Assembly (NCBI GenBank): GCA_013287705.1
Contig: JABDDH010000005.1
Coordinates: 1-38,894, forward strand
DNA from: Chlamydiota bacterium
GTDB lineage: Bacteria > Chlamydiota > Chlamydiia > Chlamydiales > Rhabdochlamydiaceae
Direction: 5' to 3'
DNA length: 38,894 nt
How positions within the stretch are numbered: the first letter of the stretch is position 1; each line of letters starts with the position of its first letter. Of this stretch, positions 11,122-19,592 are shown piece after piece. Below the pieces are notes generated by a model, which had not been told where the DNA came from, did no database searches, and saw only the letters and a program-made list of their open reading frames with translations. The translations under genes and the position numbers were made by a program.

Positions 11122-11164
11122 CTTACGCAAAAGATCCGCTCCTTCGTCTGCATCTTTTACGTAA
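11122..11164. repeat. Intergenic inverted repeat
   Basis: CTTACGCAAAAGAT ... ATCTTTTACGTAAG, one mismatch, between M50 and histidine kinase genes. Confidence 0.6.
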
Positions 11165-11196
11165 GCTCGACTCCAAACATGTACAAAGTCGAGTTC

Positions 11197-12327
11197 CTAA
11201 CTCTTTTTGAGTCCAGTTTTGATGGAGATGATCTTGAATAGGTCTTGTGCGGTTAAAAGCCCGACAAGTCTCTCATTTTCAACGACAAGAACGATCGGAA
11301 CCCCATCCTCTTCCATGAGGTGAAGTGCTTTGAGCACACCCTCTTCTTGAGTCACCGTGTGAAACTCTTTGCGTGGAGTCATCACCGTTTCGACAAGAGT
11401 CTCTCTCCATTGATCTTCTGGAAAATCGCGAATCTCTTTTAAGCCAACGGTGCCGATCAAAACTTCTTTATCTAGAACCGGATAGAGTTGATGGTGCGAG
11501 GTGTAGATATAATCCTTAATAAAAGAGGCGATGTCTGTTCCTTTCTGCACGCTTGTCGGATTTTTTTTCATGAATTGTGCCACTTTTGCGCCGTGCAGCT
11601 CCTGTTTTAAATGAAAGCGCACTTGAGATCCGCTCGCTGACTGCTGCAGGAAGAAGCCAAGCATTAGAAACCAGAAGCCTGAAATAAAATTGCCTGTGAA
11701 AAAACAGAGTAGGGCAAATAGGATCAAAAGGATTCCAAAAGCTGCGCCGACACGACTTGCTACGCGTGTTGCAAAAGCTAGATCCTTTTTCCACGCCCAT
11801 AGAGCTGCACGAAATATCCGCCCCCCATCAAGAGGAAATGCTGGCACAAGATTGAAGATAATGAGGGCCATATTAACAAAAGCCAAGTAGTTGCTAACGG
11901 CGACAACCAAAAGGGGCCACTCTAGTCTCTTGGCAACCGTTCCACAAGCCGCGAGAAATCCGACAAGGAAGAGACTTACAAGAGGTCCTGCAATAGCCAC
12001 TAAAAATTCGACTTTTGGGCTCTTTGGCTCTTCTTTGATCTCAGCTACTCCTCCAAAAAGGAAAAGAGTGATGTGCGATATCGGTATTTTATAATGTTTG
12101 GCTACAAGTGCATGGCCAAGTTCATGCAAGATGATGCAGGTGAAAAGACCGAGCATCCCAAGAGTTCCCATAAGCCAGTATGTGCCATAGGAGAGGTTTG
12201 GGTCGACTTGAGGAAAGTAATCTGTTGCCAATGTCCATGAGAGGAGGAAGGCGATAAAAATCCAGCTTAGGTCAATCCCAATTTTAATCCCTGAGAACGT
12301 GAGGAGGTGCAAGCGTCTATTAAACAT
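11197..12327 (-). CDS. Site-2-protease family (M50) zinc metalloprotease with CBS domains
   Basis: HELGHALVAKHY (HExxH), NLVPAFPLDGGRI (LDG motif), multi-TM, C-terminal paired CBS-like sequences. Confidence 0.93.
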   Translation of the reverse strand: MFNRRLHLLTFSGIKIGIDLSWIFIAFLLSWTLATDYFPQVDPNLSYGTYWLMGTLGMLGLFTCIILHELGHALVAKHYKIPISHITLFLFGGVAEIKEEPKSPKVEFLVAIAGPLVSLFLVGFLAACGTVAKRLEWPLLVVAVSNYLAFVNMALIIFNLVPAFPLDGGRIFRAALWAWKKDLAFATRVASRVGAAFGILLILFALLCFFTGNFISGFWFLMLGFFLQQSASGSQVRFHLKQELHGAKVAQFMKKNPTSVQKGTDIASFIKDYIYTSHHQLYPVLDKEVLIGTVGLKEIRDFPEDQWRETLVETVMTPRKEFHTVTQEEGVLKALHLMEEDGVPIVLVVENERLVGLLTAQDLFKIISIKTGLKKS

Positions 12328-12434
12328 GAGCTTCTTGTAGCAAAAAACAGAGCAAAAGTCGAGCTCTATTGTATTTCTCTTGTCAAAAAAAGAGTTAAGA
12401 AAATACGCTATGTCGTTTTTAACCCGGAGTAATT

Positions 12435-12929
12435 ATGTTTAGAATTTTCTGTTTCTCTCTCTGTCTTTTGCTTCAGCAAGTCTCAGCTGATGAACTAGAT
12501 CAAGACTGCTCTACAGCGTGTCGACGTATGAATGACGAATATAGTGAGGATGTTACTGATGAGACGCCTCCATTTATCGCTCCTTGGGGCTACCATCTGA
12601 TTTTAGATTGTCACGCTTGTGACGTCGGTGCGGTGACAGATCCTGTCAATATCGAGGCGTTTGTTAAGACTCTTGTAGACGCTATCGACATGAAGGCTTA
12701 TGGAGAGCCGCAGATTGTTCATTTTGGCTCAGATGGCGCCACAGGGTATTCTCTTGTCCAACTGATTGAGACAAGCTGTATTACGGGTCATTTTGTCGAT
12801 GAAAACGGCGATGCTTACATCGATGTCTTCTCGTGCAAAGAATTCTCAGAAGAGACTGTTTTAGAAGTTGTGGAGCAGTTTTTTAGTCCAGAGTATGTCT
12901 CAGCGCGTTTTATGCTCAGACAAGCTTAA
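12435..12929 (+). CDS. S-adenosylmethionine decarboxylase-like protein with N-terminal signal peptide
   Basis: MFRIFCFSLCLLLQQVSA signal-like; WGYHLILDCHACD; LIETSCITGHF in place of xAESHxSIHT; AYIDVFSCKEF. Confidence 0.7.
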   Translation: MFRIFCFSLCLLLQQVSADELDQDCSTACRRMNDEYSEDVTDETPPFIAPWGYHLILDCHACDVGAVTDPVNIEAFVKTLVDAIDMKAYGEPQIVHFGSDGATGYSLVQLIETSCITGHFVDENGDAYIDVFSCKEFSEETVLEVVEQFFSPEYVSARFMLRQA

Positions 12930-12982
12930 AGGTAGAGGGCCTCTTGCGCGCTCTTGTGCAAGAGGCTTATTTCTATGGTTTA

Positions 12983-13138
12983 TACCATTCCCAAAAAATA
13001 AAGTCTAAGTTGCTAGGGCTCTTACTTGCGGGGCTTCTCCTTCACTCAGGCTAACTTATTCAAGTTGGCCTGAGTGAAGGCCTTGGTCCTCGGCAAAACT
13101 CGCTGTGCAATTTAGGAATTTATTTTTTTGGAATGGTA
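12983..13138. mobile_element. MITE-like non-autonomous element, family TACCATT (copy 1)
   Basis: Imperfect ~30-bp terminal inverted repeats (TACCATTCCCAAAAAATAAAG / TACCATTCCAAAAAAATAAAT), flanking TTA (12980-12982, 13139-13141), internal 13-bp hairpin CCTTCACTCAGGC/GCCTGAGTGAAGG. Confidence 0.75.
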
Positions 13139-14100
13139 TTAGGTTCACCCAATTTCGTGATCTTAATGACAAGTGCCTGGTCCCCGTGGTAGTAAGTGCA
13201 GTGATCTGGAACCTTTACAGGGATTAGCCGTTCTGTGAATTCTAGATAAGGATTGGAGATGATCTTATCAAAGAAGATCTTGTCTTCATACCGCGATTGT
13301 GGAGAGTTGATATAGCAGGAGAAACGAGCTCCCACATGCATGTGATTTTTGATACACTGTTCGAGGAACTGAAAGAATCTATCGCCTGGCACATGCAGAT
13401 TAAAAAAGCTTGGCGCCTTGTTTTTTTCTTCACTTTTTAATAGCTCTGGGGTGATTTTTTTTTCTTTGAGCAGCCGGTCGACTGCATGTTCGCACTGGTC
13501 TTTTGTGATCTGATTGCGTGAGGCCAGGTCAATTAAAAATCGATAGAGGAATTTTCCATCGGCTTTTTCTTTCTCTGCTTCTTTGAATAGTTCTTCTAAG
13601 TCTTGATTGGAATAGACCATGCTGGTTAGAGCGGGGATCTCTTTTTGTAGATCTTCCATCTTCTTTTTTCCGGCCTTTAAAATCATCGAGGCGTCTTCGC
13701 CTGTTTTCAGTACAGATTGAATCTCTTCGTCTGATTGCAGGGGATAGTCGTCAAAAAAGACAAGATCAAATTTTTTAAGTTTAGGTAGCGCCTCTTGCCA
13801 TGTTCCTTCAATAATTGTCACATGAGGATGTTCTTTTGCGAAGTTGCGCGCGCGCAGAATGACCTCGGGGTTACATTCAATAATCGTGTGGCTTTTTGGC
13901 TTGTATTTTTGGATGTGAACCGACGCGTAGCCGCAACCAAATCCCACTTCTAAAACAGTGTCGTTTGGGGTTGGTTTTAGCTCGTCAATGCAGGCGTGCA
14001 TATACGGTTTTTCCCATTCCATCATTACTTGATGACGTCCTTTGAGTAGGACTTCTTGGCCAGATTCGTCACGAGAAAATTTTAAATCACTCATATGCAC
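13120..14100 (-). CDS. Class I SAM-dependent methyltransferase, GAMT/RMT2-like
   Basis: VMMEWEKPYMHACID, VLEVGFGCGYASVHIQ, HTIIECNPEV, FDLVFFDDYPL match the guanidinoacetate methyltransferase/RMT2 pattern. Confidence 0.75.
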   Translation of the reverse strand: MHMSDLKFSRDESGQEVLLKGRHQVMMEWEKPYMHACIDELKPTPNDTVLEVGFGCGYASVHIQKYKPKSHTIIECNPEVILRARNFAKEHPHVTIIEGTWQEALPKLKKFDLVFFDDYPLQSDEEIQSVLKTGEDASMILKAGKKKMEDLQKEIPALTSMVYSNQDLEELFKEAEKEKADGKFLYRFLIDLASRNQITKDQCEHAVDRLLKEKKITPELLKSEEKNKAPSFFNLHVPGDRFFQFLEQCIKNHMHVGARFSCYINSPQSRYEDKIFFDKIISNPYLEFTERLIPVKVPDHCTYYHGDQALVIKITKLGEPNTIPKK

Positions 14101-14213
14101 CTTCTTTTAATTATTAATCGTAGCAAACCCTTTTTTTTAAGTCCATACGTCACACTGTATTTTTATTCTTACCTTATATATACTCTCAAGACACAAATAG
14201 AGGAAAAATTTTT

Positions 14214-15560
14214 ATGTTTAAAAGACTCCCTAAACTAGCGATTGTCGGACGGCCGAATGTCGGGAAATCTGCGCTTTTTAATCGCATTTGTCAAAGGCGG
14301 ATTGCCATTGTAGATGATCGCGAGGGGGTCACTCGAGATCGTCTTGTTGCGCAAACAGAGCTCTTTGGTCGCGGTCTTGAGTTGATCGACACAGGCGGAA
14401 TTGACGCGGGATCAAAACTCCCTTTTCATGAAGAGGTCCGGATGCAGACGCGCCGCGCTATCGAAGAGGCCGATGTTCTTGTTATGGTTGTCGATGGGCT
14501 CGGTGGGCCGACAGCTCTAGATGAAGAGGTGGCTAAACTGCTGTTGCGTCAAGAAAAGCCTTTAGTTCTTGCTGTCAATAAAATTGACTCTCATGAACAG
14601 AAGCATCACATCCATCAATTTTATTCTCTGGGTATCAAGCAAATGGTGGCAGTCTCTGCGACCCAAGGCTTTCAGATTGTTGAGCTTCTAGAAGAGGCGT
14701 TAAAGAATGTACAGATTCCTAAAGCGAAAGTCTCAGCAAAAAAACCGCTTAACTTGGCGATTTTAGGTCGGCCAAATGTTGGGAAATCAACTCTTGTCAA
14801 TTATTTGACAAAAGAGGCTAGATCAGCTGTCAGCCCAATTGCCGGAACCACCCGCGATAGTATCGATATTCCTCTTGAGGTGGATGGGAAAGAACTTCTT
14901 TTAATTGACACAGCCGGAGTGCGTCGTAAAAAAGCAGAGCATGACGTGATTGACAAATTTGCTGCTATTCGCACGGAAAGAGCCCTTGAGCGAGCAGACG
15001 TTGTTATTTTATTGCTAGATGCTCAAGAGGGGATTACAGCGCAAGAGAAGAAGCTCGCTCAAGAGATAGAGCTTGCTGGAAAGGGCTGTATTCTTCTTTT
15101 TAATAAGTGGGATCTTGTTAAAGGGTTTCGTATGGAACACTGCTTACAAGGTATTCAGCAAGAGGCGAGCTTTTTAGAGCATTGCCCAACTTTATTTGTT
15201 TCGGCTCTTTCAGGTCGCAACTTAGATAAACTGATGCCGCATGTCTTTTCTGTTGCAGAAGAGTGCAAACGGCGGATCACAACAGGCCAGTTAAATAAAT
15301 TCGTTGAAAAAGCGCTGCAAAAGTACCATCCGCCGATGATTCGGGGTAAACGATTGAGAGTTTACTACTTAACGCAAGTTTCGGTCACGCCTGCTCGATT
15401 TCTTTTGTTTGTGAATTATCCCGACTTGATGACAGAGACATACAAAAAATATTTGATCAATCAGTTTCGTGAAGAGTACGGGTTTAAGGGAGTTCCTCTC
15501 TTTTTCTCTCTTAGGGGAAAAAAGGAGCAAGAGGAGCATGAGAGGCTGCATCCGCGATGA
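14214..15560 (+). CDS. der: Ribosome biogenesis GTPase Der (EngA)
   Basis: Two G domains: GRPNVGKSALFN and GRPNVGKSTLVN; DTGGID and DTAGVRRK; NKID/NKWD; C-terminal KH-like domain. Confidence 0.97.
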   Translation: MFKRLPKLAIVGRPNVGKSALFNRICQRRIAIVDDREGVTRDRLVAQTELFGRGLELIDTGGIDAGSKLPFHEEVRMQTRRAIEEADVLVMVVDGLGGPTALDEEVAKLLLRQEKPLVLAVNKIDSHEQKHHIHQFYSLGIKQMVAVSATQGFQIVELLEEALKNVQIPKAKVSAKKPLNLAILGRPNVGKSTLVNYLTKEARSAVSPIAGTTRDSIDIPLEVDGKELLLIDTAGVRRKKAEHDVIDKFAAIRTERALERADVVILLLDAQEGITAQEKKLAQEIELAGKGCILLFNKWDLVKGFRMEHCLQGIQQEASFLEHCPTLFVSALSGRNLDKLMPHVFSVAEECKRRITTGQLNKFVEKALQKYHPPMIRGKRLRVYYLTQVSVTPARFLLFVNYPDLMTETYKKYLINQFREEYGFKGVPLFFSLRGKKEQEEHERLHPR

Positions 15561-16168
15561 TCTTAACTGTTCTGTATTACCCAGATAAGAGACGCTATTC
15601 TCTACAAGAGTTGGAGGAGAAGCTCGGCTTTTATTACATTCCAGAAATTGCCTTTGAGTCGCCGGAAATTCGCCAGGATATTTGGGAGAAGGGGATTGAC
15701 TTGTGGGTGAAGCGAGAAACTTCTGAAGAAGCAGAGCGACTGGGAGCTCTTTTTCACGATAAGATTGAATCGGGTTTTATTAGAGACGTTTCTGTTCGTT
15801 TTATTGATGACCGTGTTGAACATGGTCTATTTGCAGAAGAGAGAATTGAAGCGGGCTCTTATGTTGGCGAGTATGTTGGAGTCATTCGAGAAAATGATAT
15901 CCGGCGCTACATGGGTAAGCTCAATAACTATTGCTACAATTATCCGGTTAAAGATGCGCTTGATCGGGACTATGTGATTGATGCTCAAAACGGCAATTTA
16001 ACCCGTTTTATTAATCATGACAGTGAACCCAACCTAGAGCCACATCACGTCTTTTATGCAGGCTTTTACCATCTTATTTTTTTGGCTAAACGGTTAATAG
16101 AGAAAGGTGAGGAGTTGAGTTACGACTATGGTAAAAATTACTGGCAGCTGCGCGAGCCGCCAGTCTAA
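15557..16168 (+). CDS. SET-domain protein (putative protein lysine methyltransferase)
   Basis: HGLFAEERIEAGSYVGEYVGVI, RFINHDSEPNLEP, GEELSYDYG; ATGA overlap with der. Confidence 0.93.
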   Translation: MILTVLYYPDKRRYSLQELEEKLGFYYIPEIAFESPEIRQDIWEKGIDLWVKRETSEEAERLGALFHDKIESGFIRDVSVRFIDDRVEHGLFAEERIEAGSYVGEYVGVIRENDIRRYMGKLNNYCYNYPVKDALDRDYVIDAQNGNLTRFINHDSEPNLEPHHVFYAGFYHLIFLAKRLIEKGEELSYDYGKNYWQLREPPV

Positions 16169-16173
16169 ATTAT

Positions 16174-17337
16174 TTACATTACGAACGAAAAAAATCCCTT
16201 TACCTTGTCGAGAAAGCTGCGCTTGTGAGGGGAGTTCTGCTCGCCTTCAAGAGCGCCAAAAGAGCGAATGAGCTCCTTTTGTTTTTCGCTTAAGTTAACA
16301 GGTGTCTCAACAAGAAGAATAACGATTAGATCTCCCTTTCCCTGCCCGTGGACGTTGTTGATACCTTCGCCTTTTACGCGCAGTTTTTTGCCAGTTTGCG
16401 TTCCTTCTGGGATGGTAATGCGGCAGTTGTTGCCGGTCGGCGTTGGGACCTCTTTTTTAGATCCAAGGGCTGCGTCTGAAAAACTAATGGGTAGTTCTAG
16501 AATCACATCATCGCCTTCGCGTTTGAAAAAGGGGTGAGGCTCGACTGTAATGGAGACGTAGAGATCTCCTGGAGGTGCGCCATTAGACCCTGCATCGCCA
16601 TAACCGCTCATGCGCAAGCGCATTCCGGTGTCGACGCCTGGTGGTACTTTGATGTTGACGCGCTGTTTCTGTTTGGTTTGTCCCGATCCACTACAGCTAG
16701 AGCAGGGTTGCGTGATCATTTTACCGCGACCTTGGCATTGGGGACAGACGCTTGCCATCGTAAAAAAGCCGCGAGATTGTTGCACCTGGCCAGCGCCATG
16801 ACAGCGCGAGCAGCGTTTGATGGCAGAAGGAGAGGCAGCTCCTGTGCCTGTGCATGTTTCGCATTCGACCAAATTTGAGATGGCAACTTCGTGTTCGGTG
16901 CCTTTAACAGCTTCTTCAAAGCTAATGGTGAGGTTCATTTTCTTGCTAGTGCCTTGGCGTCCTGTCTCTTCTTGTCCGCCGCCGCCGAAAAATGATTCAA
17001 AGATCCCCTCGCCGCCACCGCCACCACCGCCAAAAGCGCCCATGAATGTGCGTAGAGCTTCTTCCATCGAAGAGAATCCGCCAGCTCCACCGCCACCGGG
17101 CATGCCGCCCATACCGCCTTTTAGGGCGTCAGCGCCATACTGGTCGTAGATCTGCTTTTTCTTCTCATCGCTTAAAACTTCGTACGCCTCAGAAATTTCT
17201 TTAAATTTCGATTCAGCTTTCTTATCACCTGGATTTTTATCCGGATGGTATTTAACAGCGTTTTTGCGATACGCTTTTTTAATTTCTTCTGGAGAGGCTT
17301 CACGCGAAAGCCCGAGTGTAGAGTAGTAATCAGTCAT
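16174..17337 (-). CDS. dnaJ: Chaperone DnaJ
   Basis: J domain [35 protein letters not shown]-rich linker, four CxxCxGxG-like repeats; start assigned at MTDYY (17337). Confidence 0.97.
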   Translation of the reverse strand: MTDYYSTLGLSREASPEEIKKAYRKNAVKYHPDKNPGDKKAESKFKEISEAYEVLSDEKKKQIYDQYGADALKGGMGGMPGGGGAGGFSSMEEALRTFMGAFGGGGGGGEGIFESFFGGGGQEETGRQGTSKKMNLTISFEEAVKGTEHEVAISNLVECETCTGTGAASPSAIKRCSRCHGAGQVQQSRGFFTMASVCPQCQGRGKMITQPCSSCSGSGQTKQKQRVNIKVPPGVDTGMRLRMSGYGDAGSNGAPPGDLYVSITVEPHPFFKREGDDVILELPISFSDAALGSKKEVPTPTGNNCRITIPEGTQTGKKLRVKGEGINNVHGQGKGDLIVILLVETPVNLSEKQKELIRSFGALEGEQNSPHKRSFLDKVKGFFSFVM

Positions 17338-17377
17338 GCTTGTAATCCTAACAGAGGAGTGAAATATCTCCAAGTAA

Positions 17378-17408
17378 ATTTAGCAGACGCGACACTTGTC
17401 TGCTAAAT
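17378..17408. terminator. Hairpin downstream of rpsU
   Basis: ATTTAGCAGAC-N9-GTCTGCTAAAT. Confidence 0.65.
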
Positions 17409-17415
17409 CTATTTT

Positions 17416-17616
17416 TTAGAAAGAATAGCTGGAGCGGTCTTTCGGTTTTTTGTATTTGAGCGCAGCTTTTGATTTTGCGCGGCTCTTGACAGACGGCTTG
17501 TCATAGAATCGGTGAGCCTTGGCAGCTTTCATGACGCCTTCTTTGTCTAATTTTTTCTTTAATGTGCGGAGGGCTTTATCGAGGGGCTCGCCTGGGCGGA
17601 CTTTAACGCTTGTCAT
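17416..17616 (-). CDS. rpsU: 30S ribosomal protein S21
   Basis: [46 protein letters not shown]; start set to MTSVKV. Confidence 0.93.
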   Translation of the reverse strand: MTSVKVRPGEPLDKALRTLKKKLDKEGVMKAAKAHRFYDKPSVKSRAKSKAALKYKKPKDRSSYSF

Positions 17617-17700
17617 GGATCTTGATTTCCTTTTGTTTGAAAGGTGTAACTTCTTGCAGCACATCTTATCGCAACGTACTGATATTGATCAATAATTTTT

Positions 17701-17885
17701 AAGCTCAACTTTGCAACTTTTTTGGGCTTGACGGCCTCGAGATATTTGTTCTTGGCGCTGTTTATTTTCTAAGGAAGGGGTTAAACCCCTTCCTTAGAAA
17801 ATAAATCAGTGAGTTTGGTCGTAGGCCAAACGGCCAAGAGCAAATAGACGAGGCAAGTGGTCCCAAAAAGTTGCACAGTCGACTT
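17701..17885. repeat. Long palindromic repeat (copy B) with a nested perfect palindrome
   Basis: Outer arms related to copy A; 25-nt exact match in inverse orientation (17831-17855 vs 9111-9135); nested 20-bp perfect arms 17761-17780/17786-17805 with 5-nt loop. Confidence 0.85.
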
Positions 17886-18423
17886 AAGCATGAAAATAGA
17901 TCATCTCTGGAATTTGCTGAAACTTTTTTTGATTAAATTTTTGCATAATATAGAGGCAGAGGGGGGTGTAAAGATTTTTATTTACAACAGCTGTTTCTGG
18001 CGCCTCTTCCAAGGGAATAAAACCTTCAAAATCGATCTGAAGGGTAGGGAAATTAAGGCGCCCCTTCATAGCATACGCATCTTTTTTACCCTTAACGGAG
18101 GTAAAAAATTCTCCCTCAACCTCTCCTAAGTAGACGATAGGGGAAGGGCAGTTGATACAGGGGATTTTAAGGCCAAAGGCTAGACTCATGCCCACTACCG
18201 CTCCTGTACGGCTCCCATTAAAAGATCCAGGGCCTATCCCAACGGCAATGGCTTGAAGTTTCGTTTTTTCAATCCCTGTCTCCTCTAAAAGCTCCTGGAT
18301 GAGGGGAAATAGCTCTTGTGAAAGTGGCTTGTTAGAGCCTGTACGTATACAAGCAATTTTGTTTTTTATGATAAGTCCTAGTAAAGGCTCTTTTTGGCTT
18401 GTGTCGATGAATAAGATTGTCAT
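17884..18423 (-). CDS. tsaB: tRNA threonylcarbamoyladenosine biosynthesis protein TsaB (YeaZ)
   Basis: MTILFIDTSQKEPLLGLI..., GIGPGSFNGSRTGAVVGMSLAFG; start set to internal Met at 18423. Confidence 0.85.
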   Translation of the reverse strand: MTILFIDTSQKEPLLGLIIKNKIACIRTGSNKPLSQELFPLIQELLEETGIEKTKLQAIAVGIGPGSFNGSRTGAVVGMSLAFGLKIPCINCPSPIVYLGEVEGEFFTSVKGKKDAYAMKGRLNFPTLQIDFEGFIPLEEAPETAVVNKNLYTPLCLYIMQKFNQKKFQQIPEMIYFHA

Positions 18424-18466
18424 GCGGTCTAGATTATATAAGAAAAAGATTATTGTCACGAATGGA

Positions 18467-18495
18467 TTGACTTTTTCAAAAAAACATAATAAAAT
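18467..18495 (+). promoter_or_regulatory. Sigma70-type promoter for the 18502 gene
   Basis: TTGACT-17 nt-TAAAAT, -10 ending 6 nt before the ATG. Confidence 0.6.
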
Positions 18496-18501
18496 ATACA
18501 C

Positions 18502-19506
18502 ATGACGCAATTAGCTAAAACAGGTTTTTTTGATTATGCTGGAGTGATTGGGCCTGTCGCCGCATCGCTCCCCCTTGTTATTGGGACCGGCGTCTTGGTT
18601 AAAAAAATTTATGACAATCCCAAGATTATTGATCAAAAGTGTAGTGAATTGAAGGAGTGGGTTGTCACCTCTTTTACTCCCCATGGGAGTGATGCGGCTC
18701 GTCGAATAGCTGAAAATATTTTTAAATTACTCCTTGTTTTAGGCGTATGTGCCACAATCATTTATTTTTCCGCGGTACTTCTGCCTATCGCTATGGCCAT
18801 CCCTATTGCCATTCAACTGGTCTTTCGTGTCGGTAAGTTCTGTGTGGATTATAATGAAAACGTTAAAAGCATTAAAAAATATTTTGACAGTTTAAAGATG
18901 GGGAAATTTGAAGATCGAGCTGTATGGCGCAAGCGTGTCGCAAAAGAGATTGTTAAAATTGTTCTTCCGCTTGTGATTCTTGGGGCTATCTTGACTTGTG
19001 CTGGAATTATTGTAAGCCCTTTGATTACAGGAGGATTTCAATGGCATCTTTCTGTTCCATTCCAGACGAAAGCTGTTGTTTTTCTTGAATACGCAGCAGT
19101 CGGCCTTCTCCATTTAGGATTGGCCGCTCGTAGCTGGAGAAAGGGAAATCGTGCAGAAGCTCTGTTCCACCTTTTTGCAACAGCGCTCTCATTTGGCTTC
19201 CCGTCGTTTTATTTAAGTAACAACGACATGCGCCTACACCATTCGTTTTATGGGCTGATCTTAATGGCTCTACCCTCTAGAACTGCGAAGATCTTCGGTT
19301 CTTTTGTCACTTTTGATTCAATCCTCTATGCTGTTGCAAACCCTCGGGGAGGGTTTTTGAATGGAAAATTCGTGGAGTATGACTTTATCAACACTGTTCT
19401 TGAACAGTTCAAGCTTTTCTTAGCGCTCTTTAGTGCTTCATTAATCGTGGAATCCATCTCTGCTTCGATTAAAAAACGTGTGTTGCAGATAAGCCTGCCG
19501 CCTTAA
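18502..19506 (+). CDS. Multi-pass membrane protein of unknown function
   Basis: 334 aa ORF with several hydrophobic segments; no recognised domain. Confidence 0.75.
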   Translation: MTQLAKTGFFDYAGVIGPVAASLPLVIGTGVLVKKIYDNPKIIDQKCSELKEWVVTSFTPHGSDAARRIAENIFKLLLVLGVCATIIYFSAVLLPIAMAIPIAIQLVFRVGKFCVDYNENVKSIKKYFDSLKMGKFEDRAVWRKRVAKEIVKIVLPLVILGAILTCAGIIVSPLITGGFQWHLSVPFQTKAVVFLEYAAVGLLHLGLAARSWRKGNRAEALFHLFATALSFGFPSFYLSNNDMRLHHSFYGLILMALPSRTAKIFGSFVTFDSILYAVANPRGGFLNGKFVEYDFINTVLEQFKLFLALFSASLIVESISASIKKRVLQISLPP

Positions 19507-19592
19507 CAATGTTTTGATACTTCAAAAGCCCCTGGACAAAAAGGCAAAAAGGGTGTACCTTGTATCAAATATTATCGAGCTGAACCAGGTAC

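Noticed and set aside
12983-13138. Interpretation as a CRISPR repeat or tRNA-like structure
   Set aside because: Single inverted-repeat unit with no direct repeats or spacers and no tRNA features
16534-17149. Plus-strand ORFs opposite dnaJ (Pro-rich PPPPPPPK peptide)
   Set aside because: Pro-rich sequence is the antisense of DnaJ Gly-rich codons
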